A stretch of DNA of 64,000 bases. It comes from Allomeiothermus silvanus DSM 9946 (GTDB lineage: Bacteria; Deinococcota; Deinococci; Deinococcales; Thermaceae). The DNA is taken from contig NC_014212.1 of assembly GCF_000092125.1 (NCBI RefSeq), positions 1,818,001 to 1,882,000 on the forward strand. The letters run 5' to 3'. Positions 55,093 to 63,620 of this stretch are shown piece after piece (within the stretch, counting starts at the first letter, position 1; the number at the start of each line of letters is the position of its first letter). The notes below the pieces were generated by a model. It saw only the letters and a list, made by a program, of their open reading frames with translations, made no database searches and was not told the DNA's origin. Made by a program: the position numbers and the translations under genes.

Positions 55093-55713
55093 GTGCGTCG
55101 CCCGGTGGCTGAGCTGTACCTCCCGGTCTCTGCCTCCGGCCAAGGGCGCAATCTGGTGCGGGTAGGAGAGTCGGTGAGCGTGGACCTCGAGTTTGGCCCG
55201 GAGTTTCTCATGCACGTATTTTTCGCTGCACCCGAGGAGGGTGAGTACCGGGTGCGGTTGGTGGGGGGAACCGGCGGCCTCTCCCGTACCATCCCCGCCA
55301 AGACTTACGAGAACGTGCGGGCTTCGCGGGTTGCATTGGAGATCCTAGCTGAGGTAGGCGAAGGGGCCGGGGAGATTAGCCTTTCTGAGCCGCTGCGGCG
55401 TTGGGTACGTGGGGCTGGTCCTGCTTACCAGGCCCTCGAGGCCTTGGTGCTGGCCCTCGACCACACCTGGCGCATGCTTCCTGGGGGGGAGGTCTGGATA
55501 GGGAAAGAGCAGTGGCCCCGCTACGATCGGGTGGTAAAAGTCGCTCGAGCCTCACACCAGAGTGGGCACTATACCTTTCCGCTCGAGCCTGAACTCCTCC
55601 CCGGAACGGTGCTGATGGGCCAGTACCGGGGGATGGAGGGGGTGTTGGGGCGGGTGGAGCAGGTCATCCACCGTATCGGCAAGGAGCCTTGCACCGAGGT
55701 TTTTTGCTCTTGA
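55093..55713 (+). CDS. Unknown protein, weakly phage-baseplate-like
   Basis: An open frame of 206 codons from GTG, but the protein-like frame continues upstream (VSGHPVSRGYLKIPRVRRP), so the real start is unclear; no ATG, GTG or TTG lies in that extension in frame and the GTG has no ribosome site. The chain has a segment (ALVLALDHTWRMLPGGEVWI) and an end (TVLMGQYRGMEGVLGRVEQV) that remind me of phage tail-hub or gpD-like proteins. No other phage gene is near, so it may be a domesticated or orphan gene. The assignment is tentative. Confidence 0.5.
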   Translation: MRRPVAELYLPVSASGQGRNLVRVGESVSVDLEFGPEFLMHVFFAAPEEGEYRVRLVGGTGGLSRTIPAKTYENVRASRVALEILAEVGEGAGEISLSEPLRRWVRGAGPAYQALEALVLALDHTWRMLPGGEVWIGKEQWPRYDRVVKVARASHQSGHYTFPLEPELLPGTVLMGQYRGMEGVLGRVEQVIHRIGKEPCTEVFCS

Positions 55714-55760
55714 TCGTGCGAACAGCAGCGGTTTTGCTCCCGACAGAATAGAATAGGCCC

Positions 55761-56921
55761 ATGCGCATTCTCCACACCGCAGACTGGCACCTGGGCAAGC
55801 TCCTTAAAGGAACCGACCGCACCCCCGAGATCGCGGCGGCGCTCGAGGAGGTAGTGTCGTTAGTCCGCTCCGAACGGGTTGAGCTGGTAGTGGTGGCGGG
55901 CGACCTCTTCGACAGGCCTCAGGTGTCCGCCGAGGCTGAGGCTGCGGCGTTCAGCTTCTTTCGCAGGCTGCACGAACTCCAGGTCCCGGCTTGGGTGATC
56001 GCGGGGAACCACGACTCCCGTGACCGGCTCGAGGCCCTCGCCCCGCTGCTTTCCTTGGCAGGGGCGACGGTGCGGGGTGAGGTTCGGCTCTCCGGCCAGG
56101 GTGGGGTGGTCTGCTTCCCGGGTGGTCAAGCCGCTTTGCTTCCTTTTCTCTCCGAGCGCCGATTAATCAAGGCCCAGATGCTTTTGGACGGGGAGGGAAC
56201 CCAGTGGAAAGGGATTTACGCCGACGGGATACGCCGGGTGGTGGACAACCTCTGCGCCGGGATGAACACTGCGGGCGTAAACCTGATGATGGGCCACCTC
56301 ACCGCGGAGGGCTCGAGGCTGGGGGGTGGGGAGTTTCAGTTTTACTGTACCAATAGCTACGCGGTTTCACCCAGCATCTTTCCTACCAGCCTGAGCTATG
56401 TAGCCTTGGGGCACATCCATCGCCAGCAGCAGGTGGGAGAGGCTCCCATCGCCTGGTACTCGGGCTCCTTGGTCCAACTTGACTTTGGTGAAGGGGAAAA
56501 TACCCCGCGTGGGGCCCTCCTCGTCGAGGTCGAGCCGGGGGTGCCGCCTAACGTTTATCCCGTTGAGGCCCGCTGGGGCAAGCCCCTCAAGACCTTCCGC
56601 ATGAAGGTGGAGCACCTCGAGCGCCGCCTGGACGAGCTGGCCACCTGGGGGGGCTACGCTAAGCTGGTGCTGGAAGGCCGGGGCAACGCGGCCTTGCGCG
56701 AGCGGCTTTTCAAGGAGTTTCCTGGGCTGCTCGAGGTCGAGTTCCACACGCCGGAATCCGAAGCTACCCCCCCGGTCGTGCCGATGCCGGAGGAACTCGA
56801 CTGGGCCGATACCTATGCCAGCTACATCCGTGACACTTATGCCAGCGAGCCCGATGAGGCCCTGCTCTCGGCGTTTCGTCAAGCCTATGAGGAAGTTCAT
56901 GCTGTCGAAGAGGCAGCCTAG
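55761..56921 (+). CDS. sbcD: Exonuclease subunit SbcD (Mre11-type nuclease)
   Basis: Manganese-dependent nuclease that with SbcC cleaves hairpins and blocked DNA ends. The phosphoesterase motifs are HTADWHLGK (about residue 5), VVAGDLFDRP, AGNHDSRDRL, a conserved His in NLMMGHLTAEG and ALGHIHRQQQ. The 386-residue size is normal and the C-terminal capping domain is present. The start is ATG 55782 in motif terms (MRILHTADWH at 55761), 40 nt upstream of sbcC after the stop, consistent with the usual sbcDC operon. Confidence 0.94.
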   Translation: MRILHTADWHLGKLLKGTDRTPEIAAALEEVVSLVRSERVELVVVAGDLFDRPQVSAEAEAAAFSFFRRLHELQVPAWVIAGNHDSRDRLEALAPLLSLAGATVRGEVRLSGQGGVVCFPGGQAALLPFLSERRLIKAQMLLDGEGTQWKGIYADGIRRVVDNLCAGMNTAGVNLMMGHLTAEGSRLGGGEFQFYCTNSYAVSPSIFPTSLSYVALGHIHRQQQVGEAPIAWYSGSLVQLDFGEGENTPRGALLVEVEPGVPPNVYPVEARWGKPLKTFRMKVEHLERRLDELATWGGYAKLVLEGRGNAALRERLFKEFPGLLEVEFHTPESEATPPVVPMPEELDWADTYASYIRDTYASEPDEALLSAFRQAYEEVHAVEEAA

Positions 56922-56960
56922 CCGCTTTCCAAGGCTCGCTTTAAACCGCCAAGGAGACCC

Positions 56961-59675
56961 ATGCGACCTCTCAGACTCCGTGTAGAAGGCTTTGGGGCTT
57001 ACCTCGAGCCGCAGGAAATCCTATTTGACGAGGTGGAACTTTTCGCCATCACCGGCCCTACCGGCTCGGGCAAAAGCACCCTTTTGGACGCGATAACCTA
57101 CGCACTTTATAAGGAGACCCCGCGCATAGGGGCCAAGGGGCTTTCTGAACTCAAGCACCCCGGTGCGGCCCATACCCGGGTCGAACTCGAGTTCAGCGTG
57201 GCCGAGCAGGTCTGGCGGGTGGTGCGGGTGCTGGGCAAGGAGAACCAGCACCGGCTTGAGTACCTCCAAGAGGGAGGCTGGAAGGTACACCCCTCCTCCG
57301 AGAAGGCCAAGACCTTAGATGCCCAGATCGCCCATCTGGTCGGCATGGACTACGGCACCTTCACCCGTGCAATCCTGCTGCCGCAGGGCCAGTTCGACCT
57401 CTTTCTACGTGGAGCGGCCAAGGACCGCCGCGAAACCCTGATCAAGCTCTATGGCCTCGAGCGCCTCAAGGCGATGCGCGAGCGGGTGGGTGAGCACCTG
57501 CGGGAAGCTCGGGAAAAACTGAAGCTGCTCGAGGGCGAGATGCTGGCTCTGGAAGAGGCCGAGGAAGGTCGGCTGGAGGCCTTGCGCGAAGAGATCGAAA
57601 AGCTCAGGCGAGAAGAAAGCTCCCTCGAGGCCCAGGTGACCCAGGCTGAGCGCGACCTCAAGCGGTGTGAGGAACTGGCCCAGAAGTTCGAGGAGTGGGA
57701 GCGCATGCAGCGCACCCTGAAGCGCTTGGAGGTCGAAGCGACGGATCTTGCTCAGTTCAAGCTCCGGCTCGAGCGGGCCCAAGCCGCGGAGCGGGTGTTG
57801 CCCCAGGTGGAAGCCTTCGAGGCTGCCCAGCGCGAGGCCCACCAGGCAAGAACCCACGCCGATCGGGCACGCTCCGAGGTTGAAGGGTTGCAGGCCGAGG
57901 TGAATAGCCTCAAAGCCAGCTACGACCCAGCGGCGCTGGAAGCAGCCAAGGCCGAACAGGCTGGACTCCCGGTGCTTGAGTCGCTGGAGAAATTGCTTAT
58001 ACGCCATGGCGGAAACCTGAATCTCAAGCATCCCCAGCCCCTATCCTTCGATGAAGACCGGCTCGAAGCGTTACGCGAAACCGAGCGCACCTGGGCCGAG
58101 GTGAAGAAGCTCGAGGAGCGGCTGGCCAAACTCGAGGGCGAACTCGCCCAGGATCAAACCCGCCTGCACAGACGCCAGGCCGAGCGAACCGAGCTCGAGC
58201 GGGAGTTGGAACGCCTCAAGGCTTTGGGGCAGGAAGCGGCCCGGGTTCACGAAGCCGCCAAGGCAGCCTTCGAGGCGGCGCAGCAAAAGGCGGGGGTGTT
58301 GGCCCACCGGCACCTGCTTCACGCAGGAGAACCCTGCCCCTTGTGTGAGCAGCCGGTGGCGGTGCTCCCCCCCGAGGCCCCCCTCCCCAATCTGGAAGGG
58401 TTGCGGCTCGAGCTAGCCCGTACCGACCAGCAGTTGCAGGAGCTGCGCAGCGCCTACCAGGAGAAGCGCGGCTCGCTCAAGGCCCTCAGCGAGAGCTTGC
58501 CCGAGGAAGAGCAGCGGCTCGCGGCCCGCCAGCAGGAGCGGGACAAGTTGGCCGGCGAAGTGCAACAGATCAAAGCCAAGCTCTCCGGTTCGCCGGATTC
58601 CCTCGCGGAGGAGCGGGTGCGGATGCTGGCCGGACTGGCCGCCAAGCTCCGGGCGGCAACCGGGGGGGAAGCGGTAGGCCACTTTGAAGCCGCATTGAAG
58701 AAGAAGATCTCCGACCTCGAGGCTACCAAAAGCCGCCTGGAAGGGGTCGAGCAGCGCCTGGCCGAAGCCCAGCGCAAATACCTGGCCGCCGAGGAGGCCG
58801 CCAAAGCCGCCGAAAGCGGGCTGGCTCGGCTTGCCGAAAGCCTCTCGCTCTCGCTGCAAAACGCCGGGTTCGCCCAAGCCGCCGAGGTGCGCCCGGCCCG
58901 GATGCGCCCGGAGGAGCAACAAGCGCTGGCCGAGCGCATCGAGAGCTACCAGAAGGATAAAGAATACGTGACCAAGCGGCTCGAGGTGCTCACCGCCGGA
59001 CTCATCGGGCAGCCGGCGGTAGGGCCGGAGGCGGTGCGGGAGGCGAAGAACAAGCTAGCCGAGTTGCGCTCGCAGGCCAAGCTGGCCCACGGGCGGCGGG
59101 TGGGGCTCGAGAGCGATCTAGAGCGGCTGGAGGGGCAGCTCAAACGCAAACGCGAGATCCAGGGCGACCAGGCCAAGCTAAGCCAATCCGTAGACCTATG
59201 GGAACGCTTGGCCCGGGACCTTCAAGGCGACCGCTTCCAGGACTATCTGCTCGAGCGTTACCAGGCCGGGCTCTTGCAGCGGGCTACCGAGCTGATGAGC
59301 GAGCTTTCCAGCGGGCGTTACCGCTTTTGCTTGGATGGGGGGGAGTACGCGGTGGAAGACCGCTGGATACAGGCCATCCGCCCGGTGCGCACCCTCTCCG
59401 GCGGGGAGAGTTTTTTGGCCTCGCTATCTCTGGCTTTGTCGCTCTCGGAGCACCTCTCGCGGGGTAGGATCGGGGCGCTATTCCTCGATGAAGGCTTTGG
59501 GACGTTAGACGCCGAGACTTTAGAACAGGTGGCGGGGGTTTTAGAGGCCCTGCCCACCCGAGGCCGCCTGGTCGGGATCGTCACCCACGTCGAGGCCCTA
59601 GCCGAGCGGCTCCCGGCCCGGCTGGTGGTGGACAAGCACCCTTCGGGGAGTCGGTTGCGCTGGCTCGAGCGTTAG
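56961..59675 (+). CDS. sbcC: Exonuclease subunit SbcC (Rad50-type SMC ATPase)
   Basis: SMC-like ATPase partner of SbcD. The N-terminal ATPase lobe has ITGPTGSGKSTLLDAI (Walker A, about residues 32-47) and a Q-loop in LLPQGQFDLFLRG. Two very long coiled coils (about 175-440 and 480-730) meet at a zinc hook CPLC around residue 459. The C-terminal lobe has the signature TLSGGESFLASLSLALSLSE-type motif (LSGGESFLASL), Walker B ALFLDEGFGTLD and a final His in GIVTHVEAL. The 904-residue length is within the family range. Confidence 0.95.
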   Translation: MRPLRLRVEGFGAYLEPQEILFDEVELFAITGPTGSGKSTLLDAITYALYKETPRIGAKGLSELKHPGAAHTRVELEFSVAEQVWRVVRVLGKENQHRLEYLQEGGWKVHPSSEKAKTLDAQIAHLVGMDYGTFTRAILLPQGQFDLFLRGAAKDRRETLIKLYGLERLKAMRERVGEHLREAREKLKLLEGEMLALEEAEEGRLEALREEIEKLRREESSLEAQVTQAERDLKRCEELAQKFEEWERMQRTLKRLEVEATDLAQFKLRLERAQAAERVLPQVEAFEAAQREAHQARTHADRARSEVEGLQAEVNSLKASYDPAALEAAKAEQAGLPVLESLEKLLIRHGGNLNLKHPQPLSFDEDRLEALRETERTWAEVKKLEERLAKLEGELAQDQTRLHRRQAERTELERELERLKALGQEAARVHEAAKAAFEAAQQKAGVLAHRHLLHAGEPCPLCEQPVAVLPPEAPLPNLEGLRLELARTDQQLQELRSAYQEKRGSLKALSESLPEEEQRLAARQQERDKLAGEVQQIKAKLSGSPDSLAEERVRMLAGLAAKLRAATGGEAVGHFEAALKKKISDLEATKSRLEGVEQRLAEAQRKYLAAEEAAKAAESGLARLAESLSLSLQNAGFAQAAEVRPARMRPEEQQALAERIESYQKDKEYVTKRLEVLTAGLIGQPAVGPEAVREAKNKLAELRSQAKLAHGRRVGLESDLERLEGQLKRKREIQGDQAKLSQSVDLWERLARDLQGDRFQDYLLERYQAGLLQRATELMSELSSGRYRFCLDGGEYAVEDRWIQAIRPVRTLSGGESFLASLSLALSLSEHLSRGRIGALFLDEGFGTLDAETLEQVAGVLEALPTRGRLVGIVTHVEALAERLPARLVVDKHPSGSRLRWLER

Positions 59676-59692
59676 TCTCCCTGAGGTACAGC

Positions 59693-59721
59693 TTGGGGTC
59701 GCGCCAGGGTGCGGGTATGCT
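59693..59721 (+). promoter_or_regulatory. Promoter of murJ
   Basis: TTGGGG (59693-59698) and TATGCT (59716-59721) are separated by 17 nt, giving a start about 20 nt upstream of the ATG. Confidence 0.55.
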
Positions 59722-59746
59722 GTAGGTCGCTTAGCTCTTCGAGGAT

Positions 59747-61225
59747 ATGACCCGTATTTTTCGCAACTCGGTTGTTGTCATGATCGGCACGCTGGCCAGC
59801 CGGCTGCTGGGGGTATTGCGCCAAATCGTCTTCAATAACGCCTACGCCTCGGATACCCTCAAGGACGCCTTCAATGTGGCCTACCGAGTGCCTAACCTCT
59901 TCCGCGAACTGCTGGCCGAGGGCGGGGTGCAAAATGCCCTGATTCCGGTGCTCAAATCCTTGCCCGACGCGGAGGTTCCGGTCTTTGCCCGCCGCTTCGG
60001 GGCCTTGCTGCTGGGGCTCAACCTGGCGGTGATCGGGCTGTGCTGGGTGGCGGCCCCCTGGCTGGCAGGGCTTCTCATCTCTTCAGGCAGCCCGCACTTG
60101 CGGGAACCGCAGAACTTCCAGACGGTGGTGCTTCTGATGCGGCTGGCGCTACCCTTTTTGCTGGGCATTTCGATGTCGGCCCTCTTCACCGCGCTCCTCC
60201 AGGCCGGTGAGCGCTTTGCAGCCAGCAGCTTCAGCCCTCTGGCTTTCAACCTGGGCTCGATGGCCCTGATGCTCCTGTGGCCCGGCGACCCGGTGATGCT
60301 GGGGCTCTCGGTCACGGTGGGGGGGTTCTTGCAGGCGTTGGTGCAGCTTCCTTACCTGCGGGGGTTTGGCCTCGAGTTCAAATCCCACCCCGCTCTTGGG
60401 CGCGCTCTGGCCCGGATGGGTCCCTTTGTCTTCACCACCTCCACCCGGCAGGTTCTGAACTTGGTACTGGTCAACATCCTAACCTTTTACCCGCAAGCTA
60501 CCGTGACCGGTTTTTACAACGCTGAGCTGGTCTACCTCACCGCTTTGGGGGTACTGGCGGTTTCCCCGGCGATGGCGGCCTACCCCCGCATGTCCGAGCT
60601 GTACGCTAAGGGGGACCTTTCCGGCTTCAACCGCCTTTTCGAAGGGATAATTGCTCGGGTGGCTGTCCTCCTGGGGCTGGCTTCCTCGCTGATGGGTTGG
60701 CTGGCTCCTTGGCTGACCTCGGTCTTTGCTTGGACCGCCAACTTCTCCGAGGCCAACCGCAGCCTCACCACGCTCTTCCTGCTCACTTTCAGTTTTTCGC
60801 TGGTCCCCTGGGGCCTCAACGCCCTCTTGGTGCGAGGGTTCTATGCGGTGGGGGAAGTCCAGCGGGCGGTGCGCATCTCGGTGCTGGTGGTGATCTTGAA
60901 CACCCTGGGCTACTGGCTCCTCAAAGGGCAAAGCCTCTATCTGCTTAACGCGGCGACGGCTTTGGCCGGTTTAGTCGGGATGTTACTCTACGCCCGCCGA
61001 TTGGGGATTTTTGGGCATTTGCGCCTGGGCTGGCTGGTTTTCTTGCTGGCTCGAGTGGCCCTCGCGGCCCTCGTTTCGGGGGCTCCGGCCTATTTCACGG
61101 CCCGCCTCTTCGGGCCGCCACAGAATTTTTTCCACGATCTCCCAGCCTTGGTCGTAGCCGGGGGGGTGGGGGTTGTGGTGTATGTGGGGGTGGCTCGAGC
61201 CCTGCGGCTGTCGCTCAGGGGGTAA
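59747..61225 (+). CDS. murJ: Lipid II flippase MurJ
   Basis: Polytopic MOP-superfamily protein (492 residues, about 14 helices) that flips lipid II for peptidoglycan synthesis. The N-terminus (RNSVVVMIGTLASRLLGVLRQIVF) and the AYRVPNLFRELLAEGGVQNALIPV segment are MurJ signatures, including the essential Arg residues in the cavity. Its 3' end overlaps the 3' end of aspS2 by 11 nt, the genes being convergent. Confidence 0.93.
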   Translation: MTRIFRNSVVVMIGTLASRLLGVLRQIVFNNAYASDTLKDAFNVAYRVPNLFRELLAEGGVQNALIPVLKSLPDAEVPVFARRFGALLLGLNLAVIGLCWVAAPWLAGLLISSGSPHLREPQNFQTVVLLMRLALPFLLGISMSALFTALLQAGERFAASSFSPLAFNLGSMALMLLWPGDPVMLGLSVTVGGFLQALVQLPYLRGFGLEFKSHPALGRALARMGPFVFTTSTRQVLNLVLVNILTFYPQATVTGFYNAELVYLTALGVLAVSPAMAAYPRMSELYAKGDLSGFNRLFEGIIARVAVLLGLASSLMGWLAPWLTSVFAWTANFSEANRSLTTLFLLTFSFSLVPWGLNALLVRGFYAVGEVQRAVRISVLVVILNTLGYWLLKGQSLYLLNAATALAGLVGMLLYARRLGIFGHLRLGWLVFLLARVALAALVSGAPAYFTARLFGPPQNFFHDLPALVVAGGVGVVVYVGVARALRLSLRG

Positions 61226-62486
61226 GCCGGTGACGATCCCGGGGAAAGGCCCGTGCGTAGCGCACGTTGGGTAATCCCAAGAGCTTCTGGGTAAGCCGCT
61301 CGGCCCCGATGGCAAACCCTCCATGCGGGGGCATCCCGTACTTGAAGACTTCCAAGTAGCCCGCGAAGTTCGCCGGGTCATTGCCTTTGTTGCGCAGCTG
61401 CTCGATCAAAACCTCGTACTGGTGCACCCGCTGCCCGCCCGAGGTGATCTCGAGCCCACGGAATAACAGGTCGAAGCCCCGCGTCACCCCGTTTCCTTCG
61501 GGGTAGGCGTAGAAAGGCCGGGCCACCTGGGGGTACTTGGTGACGAAGAGGAAGTCCACCCCCCACTTCTCCTTGGCATAAGCACCCAAGGCCCGCTCGG
61601 CCTCCTCGTTGAAGTCCTGGCCGACCGGCATCGAAAGCTCTTCGCGCAGGATGCGCCTAGCCTCGGCGTGAGAGAGCCGGGGCATCTCTTGGGTGTTGGG
61701 CCACTCCACCTCGAGCATCGCTAATTGCTTGGGTGTGGTGTGGCGAGCTTCCTCGAGCATGGCCCGTAGTAAGTTCTCCTCGAGGTCAATCACCTCGAAC
61801 TCGTCTTGGATGAAGCCCATCTCCACATCCAGCGACAAGTATTCGTTCAGATGGCGGCTGGTGGCGTGTTCTTCGGCCCGGAAGACCGGGGCTACCTCGT
61901 AGACCCGCTCGTAGACACCCACCATGATCTGCTTATAGAGCTGAGGCGATTGGGCGAGGTAGGCCCGTTTCTCGAAGTAATCAATCCCGAAGAGGTTGCT
62001 GCCCCCCTCGGCCCCTGCCGAGACAATCTTGGGAGTGTAGATCTCGGTGAACCCCTGGGCGTCGAGGTAGTTGCGGAAACCGCGCACCAAGGCCGCCTGC
62101 ACCTGGAGGGCAGCCCGGGCTTTCTCCCCCCGCAAGCTTACATAGCGGTACTCGAGCAAGGTTTCTGGGTTGACCCGCCACTCTTCCTTAGGGATTTCGA
62201 TAGGGGAAGGCTCGAGGGCCGCCGACACCACCTCGATCCCGTTAGCCAGCACCTCGTAACCGCCGGGGGCTTTGGCGTTTTCCACTACCTTACCCGTTAC
62301 CCGGATGCTCGACTCGGCCAGGGGGAGGTCTACCCCCTTCTCCACCACTACTTGCACGATCCCGCTGCGGTCACGCACCAGGGCGAACTGGATACCACCT
62401 AGGTCGCGCTTCCAATGCAAAAAGCCCAGCAGGCTGACCTGCTCTCCGACGTGATGAGGTATTTCGCTTGCCAGTACTCGCGCCAT
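61215..62486 (-). CDS. aspS2: Archaeal-type, probably non-discriminating aspartyl-tRNA synthetase (AspRS2)
   Basis: A class IIb synthetase of about 423 residues, much shorter than bacterial AspRS because the GAD insertion is missing. It has an N-terminal OB-fold (VSLLGFLHWKRDLGGIQFALVRDRSG), motif 2 (VYEVAPVFRAEEHATSRHLNEY) and motif 3 (GGFAIGAERLTQKLLGL). The residue after GFL is His, where discriminating archaeal enzymes carry Trp, as I recall; that supports charging of both tRNA-Asp and tRNA-Asn. With GatCAB this yields Asn-tRNA(Asn) and thus asparagine. ATG 62486 has AAGGAG 7 nt upstream. An attenuator with an Asn-Asp-Asn leader peptide lies upstream. Confidence 0.92.
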   Translation of the reverse strand: MARVLASEIPHHVGEQVSLLGFLHWKRDLGGIQFALVRDRSGIVQVVVEKGVDLPLAESSIRVTGKVVENAKAPGGYEVLANGIEVVSAALEPSPIEIPKEEWRVNPETLLEYRYVSLRGEKARAALQVQAALVRGFRNYLDAQGFTEIYTPKIVSAGAEGGSNLFGIDYFEKRAYLAQSPQLYKQIMVGVYERVYEVAPVFRAEEHATSRHLNEYLSLDVEMGFIQDEFEVIDLEENLLRAMLEEARHTTPKQLAMLEVEWPNTQEMPRLSHAEARRILREELSMPVGQDFNEEAERALGAYAKEKWGVDFLFVTKYPQVARPFYAYPEGNGVTRGFDLLFRGLEITSGGQRVHQYEVLIEQLRNKGNDPANFAGYLEVFKYGMPPHGGFAIGAERLTQKLLGLPNVRYARAFPRDRHRLTP

Positions 62487-62507
62487 CGATCCGCTCCTTG
62501 GGCTTAC

Positions 62508-62557
62508 AAAAACCCCCCGACCCAAAGGCGAGCCGGGGGGCGTTTACCCACTCCCCC
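62508..62557 (-). promoter_or_regulatory. aspS2 attenuator: antiterminator and terminator
   Basis: On the minus strand the terminator pairs CCCCCCG (62540-62534) with CGGGGGG (62519-62513), followed by TTTTT (62512-62508). The same C-run can instead pair with GGGGG (62557-62553), which begins 1 nt after the stop codon of the leader ORF. A ribosome at that stop would cover the G-run; one halted at the first Asn codon would not. Upstream, TTAGGAA/TTCCTAA (62578-62572/62565-62559) forms a hairpin around the Asn-Asp-Asn codons. Confidence 0.8.
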
Positions 62558-62558
62558 T

Positions 62559-62588
62559 TTAGGAATTGTCGTTCCTAAGACCCAACAT
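62559..62588 (-). CDS. aspS2 leader peptide, 9 codons, with Asn-Asp-Asn
   Basis: ATG TTG GGT CTT AGG AAC GAC AAT TCC TAA encodes M-L-G-L-R-N-D-N-S. The predicted transcription start (about 62592) is only about 4 nt before the ATG, so it would be translated from a near-leaderless mRNA. Three of its last four codons specify the two amino acids tied to the downstream enzyme. It is too short to be judged by coding statistics; the case rests on its position between promoter and attenuator. Confidence 0.7.
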   Translation of the reverse strand: MLGLRNDNS

Positions 62589-62598
62589 CTCCCTAGAG

Positions 62599-62627
62599 AG
62601 TCTACGTGCAGGATTTTCTCTGGTCAA
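62599..62627 (-). promoter_or_regulatory. Promoter of the aspS2 transcript
   Basis: TTGACC (62627-62622) and TAGACT (62604-62599) are separated by exactly 17 nt on the minus strand, starting 20 nt after the tatD stop codon. aspS2 therefore has its own transcript. Confidence 0.8.
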
Positions 62628-62646
62628 GCGCTGCTCCGGCGTTCGC

Positions 62647-63411
62647 CTAAAAGCCAAAAAGCCGCTGTGCGTTCTCGTCGGTAGTTTGCTCCAGCATCTT
62701 CGCTGGTATGTCTCTAACCGCGGCCAGCCGCTCGAGCGTGTGCCGCACTAGGGCCGGATGGTTGCGCTGGCCCCGGTGGGGCTCGGGGGGGAGAAAGGGG
62801 CTGTCGGTCTCCACCAGGAGCCTATCAAGCGGCACTTCCTTGGCAGCAGCCCGCAGGGCATCGTTCCCCTTATAGGTGAGCGGCCCGGCGAAGCTTACAT
62901 AACCGCCCAGCTCGAGCCCTACTTCCAAAAGCCGTAGATTCCCCCCGTATGCATGGAGCACGAACCGGGGGGGGCGATGGAGCAGCAACCACTCGGCCAG
63001 CTCGCTCTCGGCAGCATCGCTGCCCTTGGCGCTGCGGACATGGAGGATGAGGGGAAGGCCCTGGCTTTGGGCGAGTTGGGCTTGGAAGTCCAAGGCACGG
63101 TACTGGGCAGACCGGGTTTCGGGCTTCCAGTAAAAATCCAGCCCACTTTCGCCGATAGCCCGCACTTTGGGGTACTGGACGAGTTCGCCCAGGTCGGCCT
63201 CGAGTTCGGGGGAGAGCCTCTCGGCCTCGGTGGGGTGTAGCCCGACGGCGGCCCAGACGTTGGGGTTTTGCTCGGCGATCTCCAGGGCTTTACGGTTTTT
63301 TACCGGGTCGGTGCCGATGGTCAGGATGGCCCGAAAGTCGCGTGCTGCGTAGAGGGCGGCCTCGAGTTCGTCCGTTTCCAGGTAATCCAAGTGGCAGTGA
63401 GTATCGGTCAC
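62647..63411 (-). CDS. tatD: TatD-family metal-dependent deoxyribonuclease
   Basis: A 254-residue TIM-barrel hydrolase with the TatD motifs: TDTHCHLDYLE (metal His pair), AIGESGLDFYW (Glu), PLILHVRSA (His), FVLHAYGG (His) and LVETDSPFLPPEPHRG (catalytic Asp). It has 3'-5' exonuclease or DNA repair roles in other bacteria. It lies upstream of, and in the same direction as, aspS2, but the intervening promoter makes aspS2 independent. Confidence 0.93.
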   Translation of the reverse strand: MTDTHCHLDYLETDELEAALYAARDFRAILTIGTDPVKNRKALEIAEQNPNVWAAVGLHPTEAERLSPELEADLGELVQYPKVRAIGESGLDFYWKPETRSAQYRALDFQAQLAQSQGLPLILHVRSAKGSDAAESELAEWLLLHRPPRFVLHAYGGNLRLLEVGLELGGYVSFAGPLTYKGNDALRAAAKEVPLDRLLVETDSPFLPPEPHRGQRNHPALVRHTLERLAAVRDIPAKMLEQTTDENAQRLFGF

Positions 63412-63620
63412 GCGAATTAGGGTATCGGGGGTGGGGGAGGGGGCATTGGAGTGTAAGGAACGTTGCCTAATACGTCCTACGTCCTACGTCGTACGTCTGG
63501 GTGTACGGCGGTACGCCGTCCCAACAGGGAATCGTCCCCCCGCGTCTTGCGTTTGGCGGGTAGCGTACGACATCCTCCCAACCAACATTCGACTTGGGGT
63601 GTCGCAGATATCGTGGAGGT
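63412..63620. repeat. Gap between tatD and the lipoprotein gene, with the densest TACGTC-type repeat
   Basis: At 63466-63525 the sequence TACGTCC-TACGTCC-TACGTCG-TACGTCT is a near-perfect heptamer tandem, followed by GGTGTACGGCGGTACGCCGT, which can fold. Another partial copy (GCGTACGACATCC) is near 63565. No ORF in this gap looks real. GTGGAGG just before 63621 serves the next gene. Confidence 0.65.

Noticed and set aside
62508-62542. The GC hairpin before aspS2 as the simple terminator of tatD
   Set aside because: A promoter with exact 17-nt spacing lies between tatD and the hairpin, so the hairpin belongs to the aspS2 leader, although it could also stop tatD read-through.
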